Below are positions 34,801 to 43,171 of a DNA stretch of 58,309 nucleotides, piece after piece. A program made the translations under genes and the position numbers. A model generated the notes under the pieces. It ran no database searches. It was not told where the DNA came from and was given only the letters and a program-made list of their open reading frames with translations. Positions within the stretch are counted from its first letter, which is position 1, and every line of letters starts with the position of its first letter. Origin of the DNA: an uncultured Bacteroidota bacterium (GTDB lineage: Bacteria > Bacteroidota > Bacteroidia > Chitinophagales > LD1); assembly GCA_937894725.1 (NCBI GenBank), contig CALAYL010000031.1, positions 1 to 58,309 on the forward strand, read 5' to 3'.

Positions 34801-35227
34801 TATATGGACTTGTACCTCCCGTTTGGGTTGCATTCAATATCGCTACACCATTGGGGTTAACTGTATAAGTAAATGCCGTTTGCAGATTACAGCCTGCTAT
34901 GGATACTACTTTGCAAATAGAATCTTGGCAAAAGCTTTGGGTTTGTGGGTTGTATGCTTCTACTTTTAAACATACATTGTAGGTAGATCCTGGTTGAAAA
35001 GAATGAGAAACAAACCTTCCTGATCCTATAGTGCCATCTCCAAATGACCAAGTATAACTTGCATTGGTATATCCCGCTGCTATAGTAGAAGTGTCTTTGA
35101 AAATAAAAACAGGTGGATTTGTAGGAAAATAGTCAAAATTGGCTTGAATACAGCTTTGACCTTTGCTTCCAAAAGAAAAAAGCCACAATACTAAATAGAG
35201 TAAAGTGTAGTGTGTTGTCTTTTTCAT
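31838..35227 (-). CDS. Large T9SS-secreted adhesin-like protein (PKD, SprB repeats, SdrD-B, DUF11-like)
   Basis: 1129 residues. Signal peptide to GKGQ. PKD-like domain (about 30-110, YTWSFGDGTIGSG). Two near-identical 77-residue SprB-type repeats (194-346; core GGQSPYTYSWSNGATTQ). A region ending CPKLC. Two SdrD B-like modules (FIDLNGNGVFD; YFDLNNNGVQDPGENG). A DUF11/CARDB-like region with ASWDPNNKLVSPTGVG and INFQNTGTAPA. A T9SS sorting domain (LTVTLCPNPFKSHTT to the end). The architecture fits gliding or adhesion surface proteins. Single gene with its own terminator. Confidence 0.9.
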   Translation of the reverse strand: MKKTTHYTLLYLVLWLFSFGSKGQSCIQANFDYFPTNPPVFIFKDTSTIAAGYTNASYTWSFGDGTIGSGRFVSHSFQPGSTYNVCLKVEAYNPQTQSFCQDSICKVVSIAGCNLQTAFTYTVNPNGVAILNATQTGGTSPYNYYWYVNGTPTNTSQPTYTVVLPNGVNQVCLYTYDANQCFDSTCQFITVQNNCANFNFTISKLLDTATQKFSAYANPTGGQSPYTYSWSNGATTQVIQNVNPGIYCVTVSDANGCVKSKCDTFKLPNTNCANFNFTISKLLDTATQTYSAYANPTGGQQPYTYQWSNGATTQVIQNANSGVYCVTVTDALGCTNSKCDTFGSNTTNNCPTLMGQVSCGNLTTFSFGTGNGIWNFVNSGGAVNGCGYATPGEERLYRFYATQSGMYTIKFTGSQGSDYIDWLWKNTSSGCNQNGWTCIKDIFDTATYQIGPLVAGQSYYLVGDREFFQSTTTSKTGTFIIECPKLCTANFQVTSTCDSIFISNTSTIGTGTYNSGTWKVGTNTYPLTSNLYGLKLHRSILGGAVSVNIILEYSLNNGCTDTMRKTITLAPCYSDTVCGVAFIDLNGNGVFDNTDSVLKFQTVCLYGSGIQQCAQTNANGQYYIAVPAGFYTVYTYVSNGLSPTIPISSGNPNTLRGYDSVVISGGGRHCGYDFGFQDLRVTISGTVYFDLNNNGVQDPGENGVPNVLVKIGAYSVYTNSVGFYTRQVPAASYLVTYTASGSYVGYTVNPVSRTVAATTVGNSYGGNDFGLYIVPGTCNAKVNLIAYSTVTAGFPAMYKVYVYNIGSSVITGTLDFFHDPLLVFNYTSPAQTSYTANSISWNVGAIAPGSYKYFYINLSAPTTVQIGQPFFALADFNPNCTDVDLSNNVDTTHQLATASWDPNNKLVSPTGVGEMGKLKSSQKLTYTINFQNTGTAPAVNVVLIDTLSPHLDWNSVEVKESSHSSNVTIENGILNAKYSQIMLPDSNTNEPESHGFLSYTVNMKPNLPQGTVVNNTGHIYFDYNEAVITNTTVNTIDYALSIADPTKENLTVTLCPNPFKSHTTIQIEKADGRVFDLQILDMTGRIIYSQKANSEGVFNIDRNSIASGIYNYVVFENGAKRTAGKLIAE
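34208..34648 (-). repeat. Tandem 231-base repeat encoding SprB-type modules
   Basis: Two adjacent coding copies (about 34418-34648 and 34208-34417), differing by scattered substitutions, both starting at an NCANFNFTISK segment and ending near CDTF. They arose by tandem duplication and could gain or lose copies by recombination. Confidence 0.75.
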
Positions 35228-35361
35228 AGTTTTGATTTAATAGATGATTTAATATTTGATATAAAAGTTGCATCGACAAAAATAATTTCTAGCAGTATGC
35301 CCCTTTCTTGTTGTAAAGCTACTAGACCATTTTGTACTTACGGAAAATAAATACAATCAAA

Positions 35362-36846
35362 TTACGTATCCAATGGTGTTTTTTTAAACTTTTCAATTAA
35401 CTTTAATAGCCATTGATTATAGTTTATCACCTCGCTTTCTTCGGTAGAAATTTCTGTTTTATTTAGCAAAAATTTATTGATTAAAGTTACACTCATATCA
35501 TTATTTTTAACTTTTGGCGCAGTAAGCAGATTAGAAATGATAGATATAAGTTTTGTTTCTCTACTAAACTCCTTTTGTTTCAATAATGGATTATTTTTTC
35601 TTACCTGTTCAATTCGTTTTTCCAATCCTTTAATATCTTTTGATTCGTACCAAATGATCAATTCTGCCACTTCTATTTTGAGCTGAAATGCTTTATCAAT
35701 ACTAGCATAAGATGGGCTCACATAGAGCTTATGTAGATTGCGAATGGCCGCATCAAACTTTTTAACTTCAAACAAAAGAGTGGCCCGATTTAGATAGATA
35801 AACTGATCATAAAAATTGTTTTTTCGCTTTCGCATGAGTCGTTCAAACTCATCTAACTTAGCTAATGCTTTATCAAAATCAGTATGTGCGTAATTGACTA
35901 CTAAAGAATTATAATAGAAAAATAAATATTTCTCGTAGTGCAGTTTTTCGTATGCTAAAATCTCCTTGCCTAGCTTTTCTGCATAGATTATAGATTCTTT
36001 ATGTTTTTGATTATAAAACTTAGCATTCACTATATAAATTAGCATTTGCAACTGTAGTTCATGGTTCCATTTATCAAACCAATTGTATTGCTCAAATCGT
36101 TCCAATGCTTCTAACGCGTATTGTTCTAATTCCTTAAAATTATGCTGCTGCACGAGCACCTGACTGATAGCTTTATAGATTCTAGTTTGATAATTTTTAT
36201 TTTCCTTTATACTATTGTCAGTTTGATATTCTTTAAATGTTTTTTCAGCTATTTTAAGAAGACTTGTGTTTGTACCTGCATAGTTTTGAGAACGCCTCAA
36301 GCGGAAATTTAATGCCGCCAAAAGCTGATCCATACTTCGTATTTTGTTTAGCTCTAAAGCATTTGCTTTTCGAAGTGCTAAATAGGATTCGGGATTTAAT
36401 TCTAAAATATCATTAGACAGTCGAATAAAGTTTGCATACACTAAATCCAACAATTCAAAATTTTCAGATTGCACCGCTTTTCGTTCTGCTTTTTTTAGGT
36501 GTGAAAGTGCCAGTTGGAAAAACTGTCGATCATAAAACAATTGGTATAAACTCAAATGCTTAAAGAGCTCACTAGTATCCTTTTTTTCTGCATACAGCAA
36601 AAGTAAGGATGTGCCGATATCTTCTTGCAGTCTATTTTTTAGTCGATAGTAGGCATTTTTATCGCTACCCTCATACAGCTTTTTAAAAAATTTTTCGTCA
36701 TCTATATTCTTACTTTTTTTGTATAAATCAAAAAGCAAAATGTCTTTCCTCTCCTCATTATCATTACTCCTTAGCGCAAATAATTTATACGCTCGTATCT
36801 CCTCTTTAGTAAGTGATTGAATATATTGTTGTAAAAAATCTATCAT
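35362..36846 (-). CDS. Large helical (TPR-like) cytoplasmic protein, paralogue of the one near 2-3.6 kb
   Basis: 494 residues, nearly all helical, no signal peptide. N-terminus IQSLTKEEIRAYKLFALRS parallels IKSMTPTEKRYFTIYATKH of the protein at 2129-3625; sizes match within four residues, although most of the sequence has diverged. Repeated patterns such as AERKAVQSENFELLDLVYA resemble TPR helices. Function unknown. It sits back to back with the small T9SS protein gene, with about 75 bases between the starts. Confidence 0.75.
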   Translation of the reverse strand: MIDFLQQYIQSLTKEEIRAYKLFALRSNDNEERKDILLFDLYKKSKNIDDEKFFKKLYEGSDKNAYYRLKNRLQEDIGTSLLLLYAEKKDTSELFKHLSLYQLFYDRQFFQLALSHLKKAERKAVQSENFELLDLVYANFIRLSNDILELNPESYLALRKANALELNKIRSMDQLLAALNFRLRRSQNYAGTNTSLLKIAEKTFKEYQTDNSIKENKNYQTRIYKAISQVLVQQHNFKELEQYALEALERFEQYNWFDKWNHELQLQMLIYIVNAKFYNQKHKESIIYAEKLGKEILAYEKLHYEKYLFFYYNSLVVNYAHTDFDKALAKLDEFERLMRKRKNNFYDQFIYLNRATLLFEVKKFDAAIRNLHKLYVSPSYASIDKAFQLKIEVAELIIWYESKDIKGLEKRIEQVRKNNPLLKQKEFSRETKLISIISNLLTAPKVKNNDMSVTLINKFLLNKTEISTEESEVINYNQWLLKLIEKFKKTPLDT

Positions 36847-36922
36847 TTTGGACGCGTAAGTTGATTTGAAAATAAAATTTTAACATTAGAAAAAGAAGTA
36901 TCTTTATATAAAATCAATATTC

Positions 36923-37594
36923 ATGGAAAAGACTATTCAGATATTCACGACAATTTTAGCCGTATTTTTTCTTTCAACGTCTGCTTCTGCTCTTACGAAC
37001 ATAGGGTTTCAAAACACTACAGTACAGCAAAACAGCCTTCGCATCAACGATACGCTAAGAATAAATACGTTCGTTTTTAATTATGATACAGCATCTTTTT
37101 CTGGAAATCTTGCCTTTGGGCTGTCTATCAATGGATTTATAGCTCAGCAAGCATATGTAGAGGTAGATACTTCAACCTTTACTCTTGCCCCTAACTCGGG
37201 AAGACAAATGCTTTTAAATGTTAAGATTGTAACTCCAGAATTTATAGTTGGTCCAAATGTGGTTATCATCTGGCCCATCACTTCTAGACCTGCACACGAC
37301 TCCATTAAAACAACGATTTATATTAAATATCCTGATGGCATCCAAAACACATTGGCTGATTTAGATTTTTTATCCATTGGATTCAAAAAAAATGAAGCAA
37401 TAATTTCAAATTTAGAAAAAATAAAAACTCTTAAACAAGTAAGAATTTTTGACATTTTAGGTAAACAGATTTTTGAATCAAACGATAATTTTCAAAAAAA
37501 TATCCCCTTTGACAATTACAATGCAGGACTTTACTTCTTTGAGTTTGTAACCACAAATAATCAACGAAAAGTCATAAAAGCATTTTACCCCTGA
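36923..37594 (+). CDS. Small T9SS-sorted secreted protein
   Basis: 223 residues: signal peptide to ASA (about 24), a beta-rich domain (about 25-140) of Ig-like appearance, and a C-terminal part (about 160-223) resembling a T9SS type A sorting domain (VRIFDILGKQIFES ... AGLYFFEFVTTN) but lacking the usual YPNP lead. Its last 10 bases overlap the convergent mutase gene. Function unknown. Confidence 0.75.
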   Translation: MEKTIQIFTTILAVFFLSTSASALTNIGFQNTTVQQNSLRINDTLRINTFVFNYDTASFSGNLAFGLSINGFIAQQAYVEVDTSTFTLAPNSGRQMLLNVKIVTPEFIVGPNVVIIWPITSRPAHDSIKTTIYIKYPDGIQNTLADLDFLSIGFKKNEAIISNLEKIKTLKQVRIFDILGKQIFESNDNFQKNIPFDNYNAGLYFFEFVTTNNQRKVIKAFYP

Positions 37595-39135
37595 TATTCT
37601 CCATAAACCCTTCTCAGCACATCGCTAATCTCACCTAGGGTGCAAAGTGCTTCCACAGCTTCTACCACAGCAGGCATAAGGTTAGTCTGATTGATAGCAC
37701 AAGCACTAACTGCTGCTAACTTTTTAGCTACCACATCTGCATTACGCTTTGCTTTGAGTCTGTTGAGTTTTGCTGTTTGCTGGGCGCGAATACTATCATC
37801 GATTTTAAAAAGTGGCGTATCGTCATCACTTTCATCTACAAAATCATTTACACCTACTATTTTCTTTTCCCCCTTCTCTACAGCCATTTGGTATTGATAC
37901 GATGACTTCGCTATTTCATCTTGAATATAACCCTGTTCTACAGCCGCTACAGCTCCGCCCAGTTGGTCAATGTGACTGATATACTGCCATGCTTTTGCTT
38001 CTAAGTCATCTGTAAGCTGTTCTACAAAATACGAGCCTCCCATCGGATCTACCGTATCTACTACCCCACTTTCAAAGCCTATGATTTGCTGGGTACGGAG
38101 TGCTAATTTAGCTGCAGCCTCTGTAGGCAGCGACAATGCTTCATCAAAACCATTGGTATGCAAGGATTGTGTGCCTCCCATCACAGCAGCTAAGGCTTGC
38201 AAACTCACTCGTACTATATTATTTTGCGGTTGCTGGGCAGTGAGCGTAGAGCCGCCAGTTTGAGTATGAAATCGCAGCATCTGGGCTTTCGGATCTTTCG
38301 CTCCTAAGTCTTTTGTAATCTTTGCCCACATTCTACGAGCAGCTCTAAATTTGGCTATCTCCTCAAAAAAATTGTTGTGTGCATTAAAGAAAAAAGACAA
38401 TCGCTGACCAAATTGATCTATGTCCAATCCCTTGTCAATAGCAGCTTTGCAGTATGCTTTCCCATTGGCTAAAGTGAAAGCTAACTCCTGTACAGCCGTG
38501 CTACCTGCCTCTCTAATATGATAGCCTGATATAGAAATAGTATTCCATTTCGGCACCTCTGTATTGCAATACTCAAAAATATCAGTGATGATTTTCATCG
38601 AAGGTTTTGGAGGGTATATATATGTTCCTCTTGCGGCATATTCTTTGAGAATATCATTTTGGATAGTGCCAGATATTTTTTTCAAATCTGCGCCTTGTTG
38701 CTTTGCGAGAGCTATATAAAATGCCAACAAAATAAAACCTGTAGCATTGATGGTCATAGACGTGGAAATATCCTCTAATTTTATCCCTGCAAAAAGTGCT
38801 TGCATATCTTCGAGCGAATCTATGGCTACACCTACTTTCCCGACCTCTCCCTCCGAAAGTGGGTGGTCTGAATCATACCCAATCTGTGTAGGCAAATCAA
38901 ATGCCACACTCAGTCCGCTCACTCCTTGCGAAAGCAAATAATGATAGCGTTTGTTACTTTCCTCAGCAGTGCTAAAACCTGCATACTGACGCATCGTCCA
39001 CAGTCGGGAACGATACATGTTTTCATGCACACCTCTGGTAAAAGGAAATTTGCCTGGCTGCTCTACAGGTCTATCTTTGGGTTCGTAAGTGTTTTGTATA
39101 TCAATTCCCGAATCGGTAGTAAACTGCTTTGGCAT
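37585..39135 (-). CDS. Methylmalonyl-CoA mutase family catalytic chain (no B12 domain)
   Basis: 516 residues from the ATG at 39135; a TTG six codons upstream is less likely. TIM-barrel half of a B12-dependent acyl-CoA mutase: YRSRLWTMRQYAGFST (the Tyr typical of MCM rather than isobutyryl- or 2-hydroxyisobutyryl-CoA mutase), IQNDILKEYAARGTYIYPP with the conserved Arg, ISISGYHIREAG and LRFHTQTGGSTL. The C-terminal cobalamin-binding domain is absent, as in heterodimeric family members whose B12 protein is a separate gene. No such gene is in the window. Ends overlapping a convergent gene. Confidence 0.9.
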   Translation of the reverse strand: MPKQFTTDSGIDIQNTYEPKDRPVEQPGKFPFTRGVHENMYRSRLWTMRQYAGFSTAEESNKRYHYLLSQGVSGLSVAFDLPTQIGYDSDHPLSEGEVGKVGVAIDSLEDMQALFAGIKLEDISTSMTINATGFILLAFYIALAKQQGADLKKISGTIQNDILKEYAARGTYIYPPKPSMKIITDIFEYCNTEVPKWNTISISGYHIREAGSTAVQELAFTLANGKAYCKAAIDKGLDIDQFGQRLSFFFNAHNNFFEEIAKFRAARRMWAKITKDLGAKDPKAQMLRFHTQTGGSTLTAQQPQNNIVRVSLQALAAVMGGTQSLHTNGFDEALSLPTEAAAKLALRTQQIIGFESGVVDTVDPMGGSYFVEQLTDDLEAKAWQYISHIDQLGGAVAAVEQGYIQDEIAKSSYQYQMAVEKGEKKIVGVNDFVDESDDDTPLFKIDDSIRAQQTAKLNRLKAKRNADVVAKKLAAVSACAINQTNLMPAVVEAVEALCTLGEISDVLRRVYGEYQG

Positions 39136-39482
39136 GGTTTCAATTTTGTGCAAAATAAAGATTTTAGGCTATTTGGTTGGTGATTTATTGACTATTGAAA
39201 ATTCAGTTTTATTGCTGGTCATTTAATTTATCAAAATGGAAATCCGCATACGAAAAGTTGGTAAATGGTGCATTCTTATTCTGGAATTATTCCGTTATGT
39301 ATATAAACCCATTTAATGCTACACCAAGTACTTGATTGCTTTATATTTAGCTGCTCACAACTGCTTCTAGAAATTTTCAATAACACTTACAAGCCCGAAA
39401 TCTTATTCGTTTAGGGAAAAGGAGAAAAAATATCGGACAAAAAAGCGTTTACCCTTTTAGGGTACTTGATAATTAGATACAG
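39136..39482. other. Gene-free interval of about 350 bases
   Basis: AT-rich spacer between two minus-strand genes. Only ORFs of about 26-32 codons exist, without recognisable features. There is a weak hairpin TACCC-TTTTA-GGGTA near 39455 with no T-run. I see no promoter box or RNA gene that I can support. Confidence 0.5.
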
Positions 39483-40487
39483 CTACTTCTCTCCACGCAG
39501 ATCTAACTCTGTATTGTCGCCTATATTTAGACTTTGGCTCAATCCAGAGATCATAGAATCAGAACCTATTAGGGACTTGGATAGTACTACATTTTCGAGT
39601 TTTGAAAAATTGCCTATAATGGAGTTTTTAATTACGCTATTGTTTATTTCTGCATGTGCGCCTACTGTGGTAAAAGGGCCTATTACAGCATTGTTTAGTA
39701 TGGCTGTGGGGTCAATAAAGCATGGGGCTATTACTACAGAATTTTGCCCTTTGTAATGAACGTTGAAATTTGCGGTATCTCGTTTGAGCAAAATTTCATT
39801 TGTTTGGAGCAAAATTTCTTTTTTACCTACATCAAACCAATGTTCTACTTTGTAGCTTTTAAAAATTACGCCCTCATTTAGCATCCGTTGCAAGCCATTA
39901 GTAAGATAAAATTCATTTTTTACTCGCTTATCTTCAGCCATATTTTGATAGAGTGCATCAAATAGTTTCTGGGTTTCTTTGATAAAATAAAATCCAACTA
40001 AGGCCATGTTTGAGCGAGGAATCATCGGCTTTTCAACAAGATGAGTAATGCTATTATCTTCACCTATTTCTGCTACGCCAAACTCTCGCGGGTCAGCTAC
40101 TTTTTTCACACAGAGTGTGGAGTTGGGTTCTTGCAATATTTTTTTGATGTCAGCATCAAGAATCGTATCCCCTAGCTGAATAATAAGCGGTTGATTTTTA
40201 TCTATTTCGTCTTTTGCTAAATAGATGGCATGACCTAATCCCTCACGAGCCTCCTGTTCAACAAAACTACTATCAATATGAGGGTAATTCGTTAAAACAA
40301 ATTCCTTGATTTTATCTCCTAGGTACCCTATCACAAATACAAATCGCTTTACATCAGCTCCAAGCAGCTGGTCTATGATATAAGACAAAATAGGCTTGCC
40401 AGCTACAGCCATCAATGCTTTGGGCTGAGTGTAAGTATGTGGTCTAAGCTGGGTGCCTGCACCTGCCACAGGGATTATTGCTTGCAT
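39483..40487 (-). CDS. Sugar-1-phosphate nucleotidyltransferase (RmlA/GlmU-like) with left-handed beta-helix tail
   Basis: 334 residues: nucleotidyltransferase domain (about 1-230) with IIPVAGAGTQLRPHTYTQPKAL (nucleotide loop; Gln for the more common Arg), LIIQLGDTILD (metal-binding Asp), EFGVAEIGED and LVEKPMIPRSNMALVGFY. A C-terminal hexapeptide-repeat (LbH) part follows (FIDPTAILNNAVIGPFTTVG). It makes an NDP-sugar for cell-envelope polysaccharide, probably dTDP- or UDP-glucose type; the exact sugar cannot be told. Confidence 0.88.
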   Translation of the reverse strand: MQAIIPVAGAGTQLRPHTYTQPKALMAVAGKPILSYIIDQLLGADVKRFVFVIGYLGDKIKEFVLTNYPHIDSSFVEQEAREGLGHAIYLAKDEIDKNQPLIIQLGDTILDADIKKILQEPNSTLCVKKVADPREFGVAEIGEDNSITHLVEKPMIPRSNMALVGFYFIKETQKLFDALYQNMAEDKRVKNEFYLTNGLQRMLNEGVIFKSYKVEHWFDVGKKEILLQTNEILLKRDTANFNVHYKGQNSVVIAPCFIDPTAILNNAVIGPFTTVGAHAEINNSVIKNSIIGNFSKLENVVLSKSLIGSDSMISGLSQSLNIGDNTELDLRGEK

Positions 40488-40608
40488 TATTATTGTTTAG
40501 TTGCTATAAAGTTTAAAGCGGTTTGTTGCTATCAAAAATACACTATCTAGAATAGGTTAGGCTGGTTTTGACAAAATTTTGTCAAAATCTTTCACTCTCT
40601 CCAAAATT

Positions 40609-40643
40609 AAAAAAACCTCATTGGCTTTCAATGAGGTTTTTTT
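40609..40643 (-). terminator. Intrinsic terminator of the ribosomal protein operon
   Basis: Perfect 15-bp stem (AAAAAAACCTCATTG and complement), 5-base loop GCTTT, running into a T-run on the minus strand. It lies 20 bases after rplX, and no rplE follows. Confidence 0.92.
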
Positions 40644-40662
40644 AATTCAGTAAACTAGAGAC

Positions 40663-40971
40663 TTAGTCTATGTTTTTACCGGTCTTTTTTGCATAGCGAA
40701 CAGACTTTCCATTCTCACTTTTACGACCCACACGAGTAGGTTTTCCATCAGCGATGTGTGATAGATTTGAAAGGTGAATAGTACCTTCTTGCTTCACGAT
40801 AGCACCTTGAGGGTTTTGTGCATTAGGTTTAGTATGTCGGCTTTGTACATTGATGCCTTCTACAAGAGCACGATGTTTATCCACCAATACCTTTGTTACT
40901 ACACCTGTTTTGCCTTTATCTTCTCCGGTGATTACGATTACGTTGTCCCCTTTTTTAATGTTTAGTTTCAT
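40663..40971 (-). CDS. rplX: Ribosomal protein uL24
   Basis: 102 residues, full length. KOW domain at the start (KKGDNVIVITGEDKGKTGVV), then HTKPNAQNPQGAIVKQEGTI. Assembly initiator protein of the large subunit. It is the last gene of the six-gene operon and is followed at once by a strong terminator instead of the usual rplE. Confidence 0.97.
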   Translation of the reverse strand: MKLNIKKGDNVIVITGEDKGKTGVVTKVLVDKHRALVEGINVQSRHTKPNAQNPQGAIVKQEGTIHLSNLSHIADGKPTRVGRKSENGKSVRYAKKTGKNID

Positions 40972-40995
40972 CTTATCTTGAGTTAAATACTTTGA

Positions 40996-41364
40996 TTATA
41001 ATACTTCTGGAGCTAGTGATATGATTTTCATATACTGCTTATCACGTAATTCACGCGCTACAGGCCCGAAAATACGCGTACCTCTTGGCTCATCTTGATT
41101 ATTGAGCAACACTACTGCGTTGTCGTCAAATCTGATATATGATCCGTCTTTTCTGCGAATAGCTTTGCTTGTGCGCACCACTACGGCTTTAGACACGATT
41201 CCTTTTTTAACTCCACCATTCGGCATAGCTTTTTTGATACTTACGACTACTTTGTCTCCTATAGATGCATAGCGTCTTCCTGTACCACCGAGTACACGAA
41301 TTACGAGTACTTCTTTTGCTCCGCTATTGTCAGCCACATTGGCTCTTGATTCTTGCTGTAACAT
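40996..41364 (-). CDS. rplN: Ribosomal protein uL14
   Basis: 122 residues, full length, starting MLQQESRANVADNSGAKEV as expected, with IGDKVVVSIKKAMPNG and the GTRIFGPVARELRD end. Binds 23S rRNA at the subunit interface. Standard order rpsQ-rplN-rplX. Confidence 0.98.
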   Translation of the reverse strand: MLQQESRANVADNSGAKEVLVIRVLGGTGRRYASIGDKVVVSIKKAMPNGGVKKGIVSKAVVVRTSKAIRRKDGSYIRFDDNAVVLLNNQDEPRGTRIFGPVARELRDKQYMKIISLAPEVL

Positions 41365-41398
41365 TTTCTTCTCTTATATTTTTGAAGGGAAATACAAA

Positions 41399-41653
41399 TT
41401 ATTTTGCTCGCTCGAGAACTTCTATAAGTCTCCAAGTCTTTGTTTTGCTTAATGGGCGAGTCTCCATGATACGAACTGTGTCGCCTGCATGTGCATCGTT
41501 TTTCTCATCGTGCGCTACATATTTTTTGGTACGTTTCATAAACTTACCGTAGAGTGGATGTTTGATTTTAGTAACCTCCGAAACGGTGATAGATTTCTCC
41601 ATCTTGTCGCTTACTACTACTCCTATTCTTTCTTTTCTTAAATTTCTTTCCAT
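41399..41653 (-). CDS. rpsQ: Ribosomal protein uS17
   Basis: 84 residues: MERNLRKERIGVVVSDKMEKS, then KHPLYGKFMKRTKKY and HDEKNDAHAGDTVRIMETRPLS. Primary 16S rRNA-binding protein of the small subunit. In normal order between rpmC and rplN. Confidence 0.98.
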   Translation of the reverse strand: MERNLRKERIGVVVSDKMEKSITVSEVTKIKHPLYGKFMKRTKKYVAHDEKNDAHAGDTVRIMETRPLSKTKTWRLIEVLERAK

Positions 41654-41679
41654 GATTCTTTGGATCTATTTGGTTGTAC

Positions 41680-41880
41680 TTATTTAGCGTTACTAGCGGT
41701 TAGCAATTTTGCAATATTTCTACGTTGAGCGCGGATACTGAGCGGATTGTCTAATGGAGTTACTGCATGAGAGAAAACCATTTGCTTCAAGCTTTGCTTT
41801 TCTGCTTTGATTCTTTCATTTAATGCTGCTGGTTCTAATCCAGCTATTTCTGTTTTGAAACTTTCTTTACGGTTTGCCAT
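41680..41880 (-). CDS. rpmC: Ribosomal protein uL29
   Basis: 66 residues, two helices forming a hairpin, with LNERIKAEKQSLKQMVFSHA and NPLSIRAQRRNIAKLLT. Lies near the peptide exit tunnel. Fits its place between rplP and rpsQ. Confidence 0.95.
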   Translation of the reverse strand: MANRKESFKTEIAGLEPAALNERIKAEKQSLKQMVFSHAVTPLDNPLSIRAQRRNIAKLLTASNAK

Positions 41881-41892
41881 GATTCTTTAAAT

Positions 41893-42321
41893 TTATACGG
41901 TATATTCTGCAGCGTCTCTTCTTACGATGAATTTTGTTTTCACTGGAAGCTTTTGTGCAGCTAGCCTCATTGCTTCTTCAGCTATTTCTCTTGATACGCC
42001 TTCGCATTCAAACAAAAGGTGTCCTGGCTTTACAGGCGCACACCATCCTTCTGGATTTCCTTTTCCCTTTCCCATCCTCACCTCTAATGGCTTACGAGTG
42101 ATCGCTTTATCTGGAAATATTCTGATCCAAACCTTTCCCTCACGCTTCATAAAACGAGTCACCGCGATACGAGCAGATTCTATCTGCTTATTGGTAATCT
42201 TAGCGTACTCGAGTGTTTTGAGTCCAAAAGTACCAAAGGCAATTTCGAATCCACGTGTAGCCGTATTTTTGTTTCTGCCCTTTTGGGGTTTTCTAAATTT
42301 TGTTCTTTTAGGTAATAACAT
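41893..42321 (-). CDS. rplP: Ribosomal protein uL16
   Basis: 142 residues: MLLPKRTKFRKPQKGRNK start, RGFEIAFGTFGLK, the conserved GKGKGNPEGWCAPVKPGHLLFE loop and AAQKLPVKTKFIVRR near the end. Central large-subunit protein contacting A-site tRNA. Twelve bases from rpmC. Confidence 0.98.
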   Translation of the reverse strand: MLLPKRTKFRKPQKGRNKNTATRGFEIAFGTFGLKTLEYAKITNKQIESARIAVTRFMKREGKVWIRIFPDKAITRKPLEVRMGKGKGNPEGWCAPVKPGHLLFECEGVSREIAEEAMRLAAQKLPVKTKFIVRRDAAEYTV

Positions 42322-42354
42322 AGCTCCCTAATTTATTGCTTTACTTAATTTCGT

Positions 42355-43101
42355 TTATTTCTTTGCTCTTCCTCTACCTCCTGCCGATTCTCTACGTGGC
42401 TGTCTGCGTTGGTCAGCTCCTTGCCCTCCTTGGTCAGTACCACCTTCGAGAGAAGATGAACTCACTAGGTCTCGCTTAGATAAAATCTCCCCTTTACAAA
42501 TCCACACCTTGATACCTAACTTTCCGTAGATTGTCAAGGCCTCAGTAATACAGTAGTCGATATCCGCTCTCCAAGTATGAAGAGGAGTACGTCCTTGCTT
42601 ATATTCTTCCGAACGAGCCATTTCTGCTCCTCCTATACGACCAGACACTTTGATTTTGATTCCCTCAGCTCCCATTCGCATAGCTGATGATATAGCCATC
42701 TTCAATGCTCTACGGTAGTTGATACGAGCCTCAAGTTGTTTAGCGATAGTTTCACCTACGATAGCTGCCTCAAGTTCTGGACGTCTGATTTCTACAATAT
42801 TAATTTGCACTTCTTTGCCCGTCAATTTCTTCAACTCTTCTTTAAGGCGATCTACCTCATTGCCACCTCGACCAATGATAATTCCTGGACGAGCAGTATG
42901 GATAGTGACAGTGATACGCTTTAGCGTACGCTCTATCTGCACCTTGCTAATGCCGCCTTTGTTGATACGGACATTGATGTATGAGCGTATTTTCTGGTCT
43001 TCTACTAGCTTCTGACCTGCGTCTTTACCAGCATACCATGTGCTATCCCATCCTTTGGTGATGCCTAATCTGTTGGCTATTGGACTTGTTTTATGACCCA
43101 T
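42355..43101 (-). CDS. rpsC: Ribosomal protein uS3
   Basis: 248 residues from the ATG at 43101 (MGHKTSPIANRLGITKGWDS); a longer frame from 43152 adds 17 non-conserved residues that would overlap the promoter. KH domain with HTARPGIIIGRGGNEVDRLKE, then the C-terminal domain ISSAMRMGAEGIKIKVSGRI and LGIKVWICKGEIL, ending in a Gly/Gln/Arg-rich tail. First gene of this operon; rplV, normally just upstream, is absent. Confidence 0.97.
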   Translation of the reverse strand: MGHKTSPIANRLGITKGWDSTWYAGKDAGQKLVEDQKIRSYINVRINKGGISKVQIERTLKRITVTIHTARPGIIIGRGGNEVDRLKEELKKLTGKEVQINIVEIRRPELEAAIVGETIAKQLEARINYRRALKMAISSAMRMGAEGIKIKVSGRIGGAEMARSEEYKQGRTPLHTWRADIDYCITEALTIYGKLGIKVWICKGEILSKRDLVSSSSLEGGTDQGGQGADQRRQPRRESAGGRGRAKK

Positions 43102-43140
43102 TCGGTAACGTTTTTGTTCTATTTTCTTAAAAAGGGAACG

Positions 43141-43171
43141 CAAAGATAGCACTTATACACACTCTTTCAAA
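43141..43171 (-). promoter_or_regulatory. Bacteroidota promoter for the rpsC operon
   Basis: On the minus strand, TTTG followed by exactly 19 bases and TATCTTTG, a perfect match to the primary-sigma consensus TTTG-N19-TAnnTTTG. It lies about 40 bases before the rpsC ATG and shows that this ribosomal block is transcribed independently. Confidence 0.85.
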
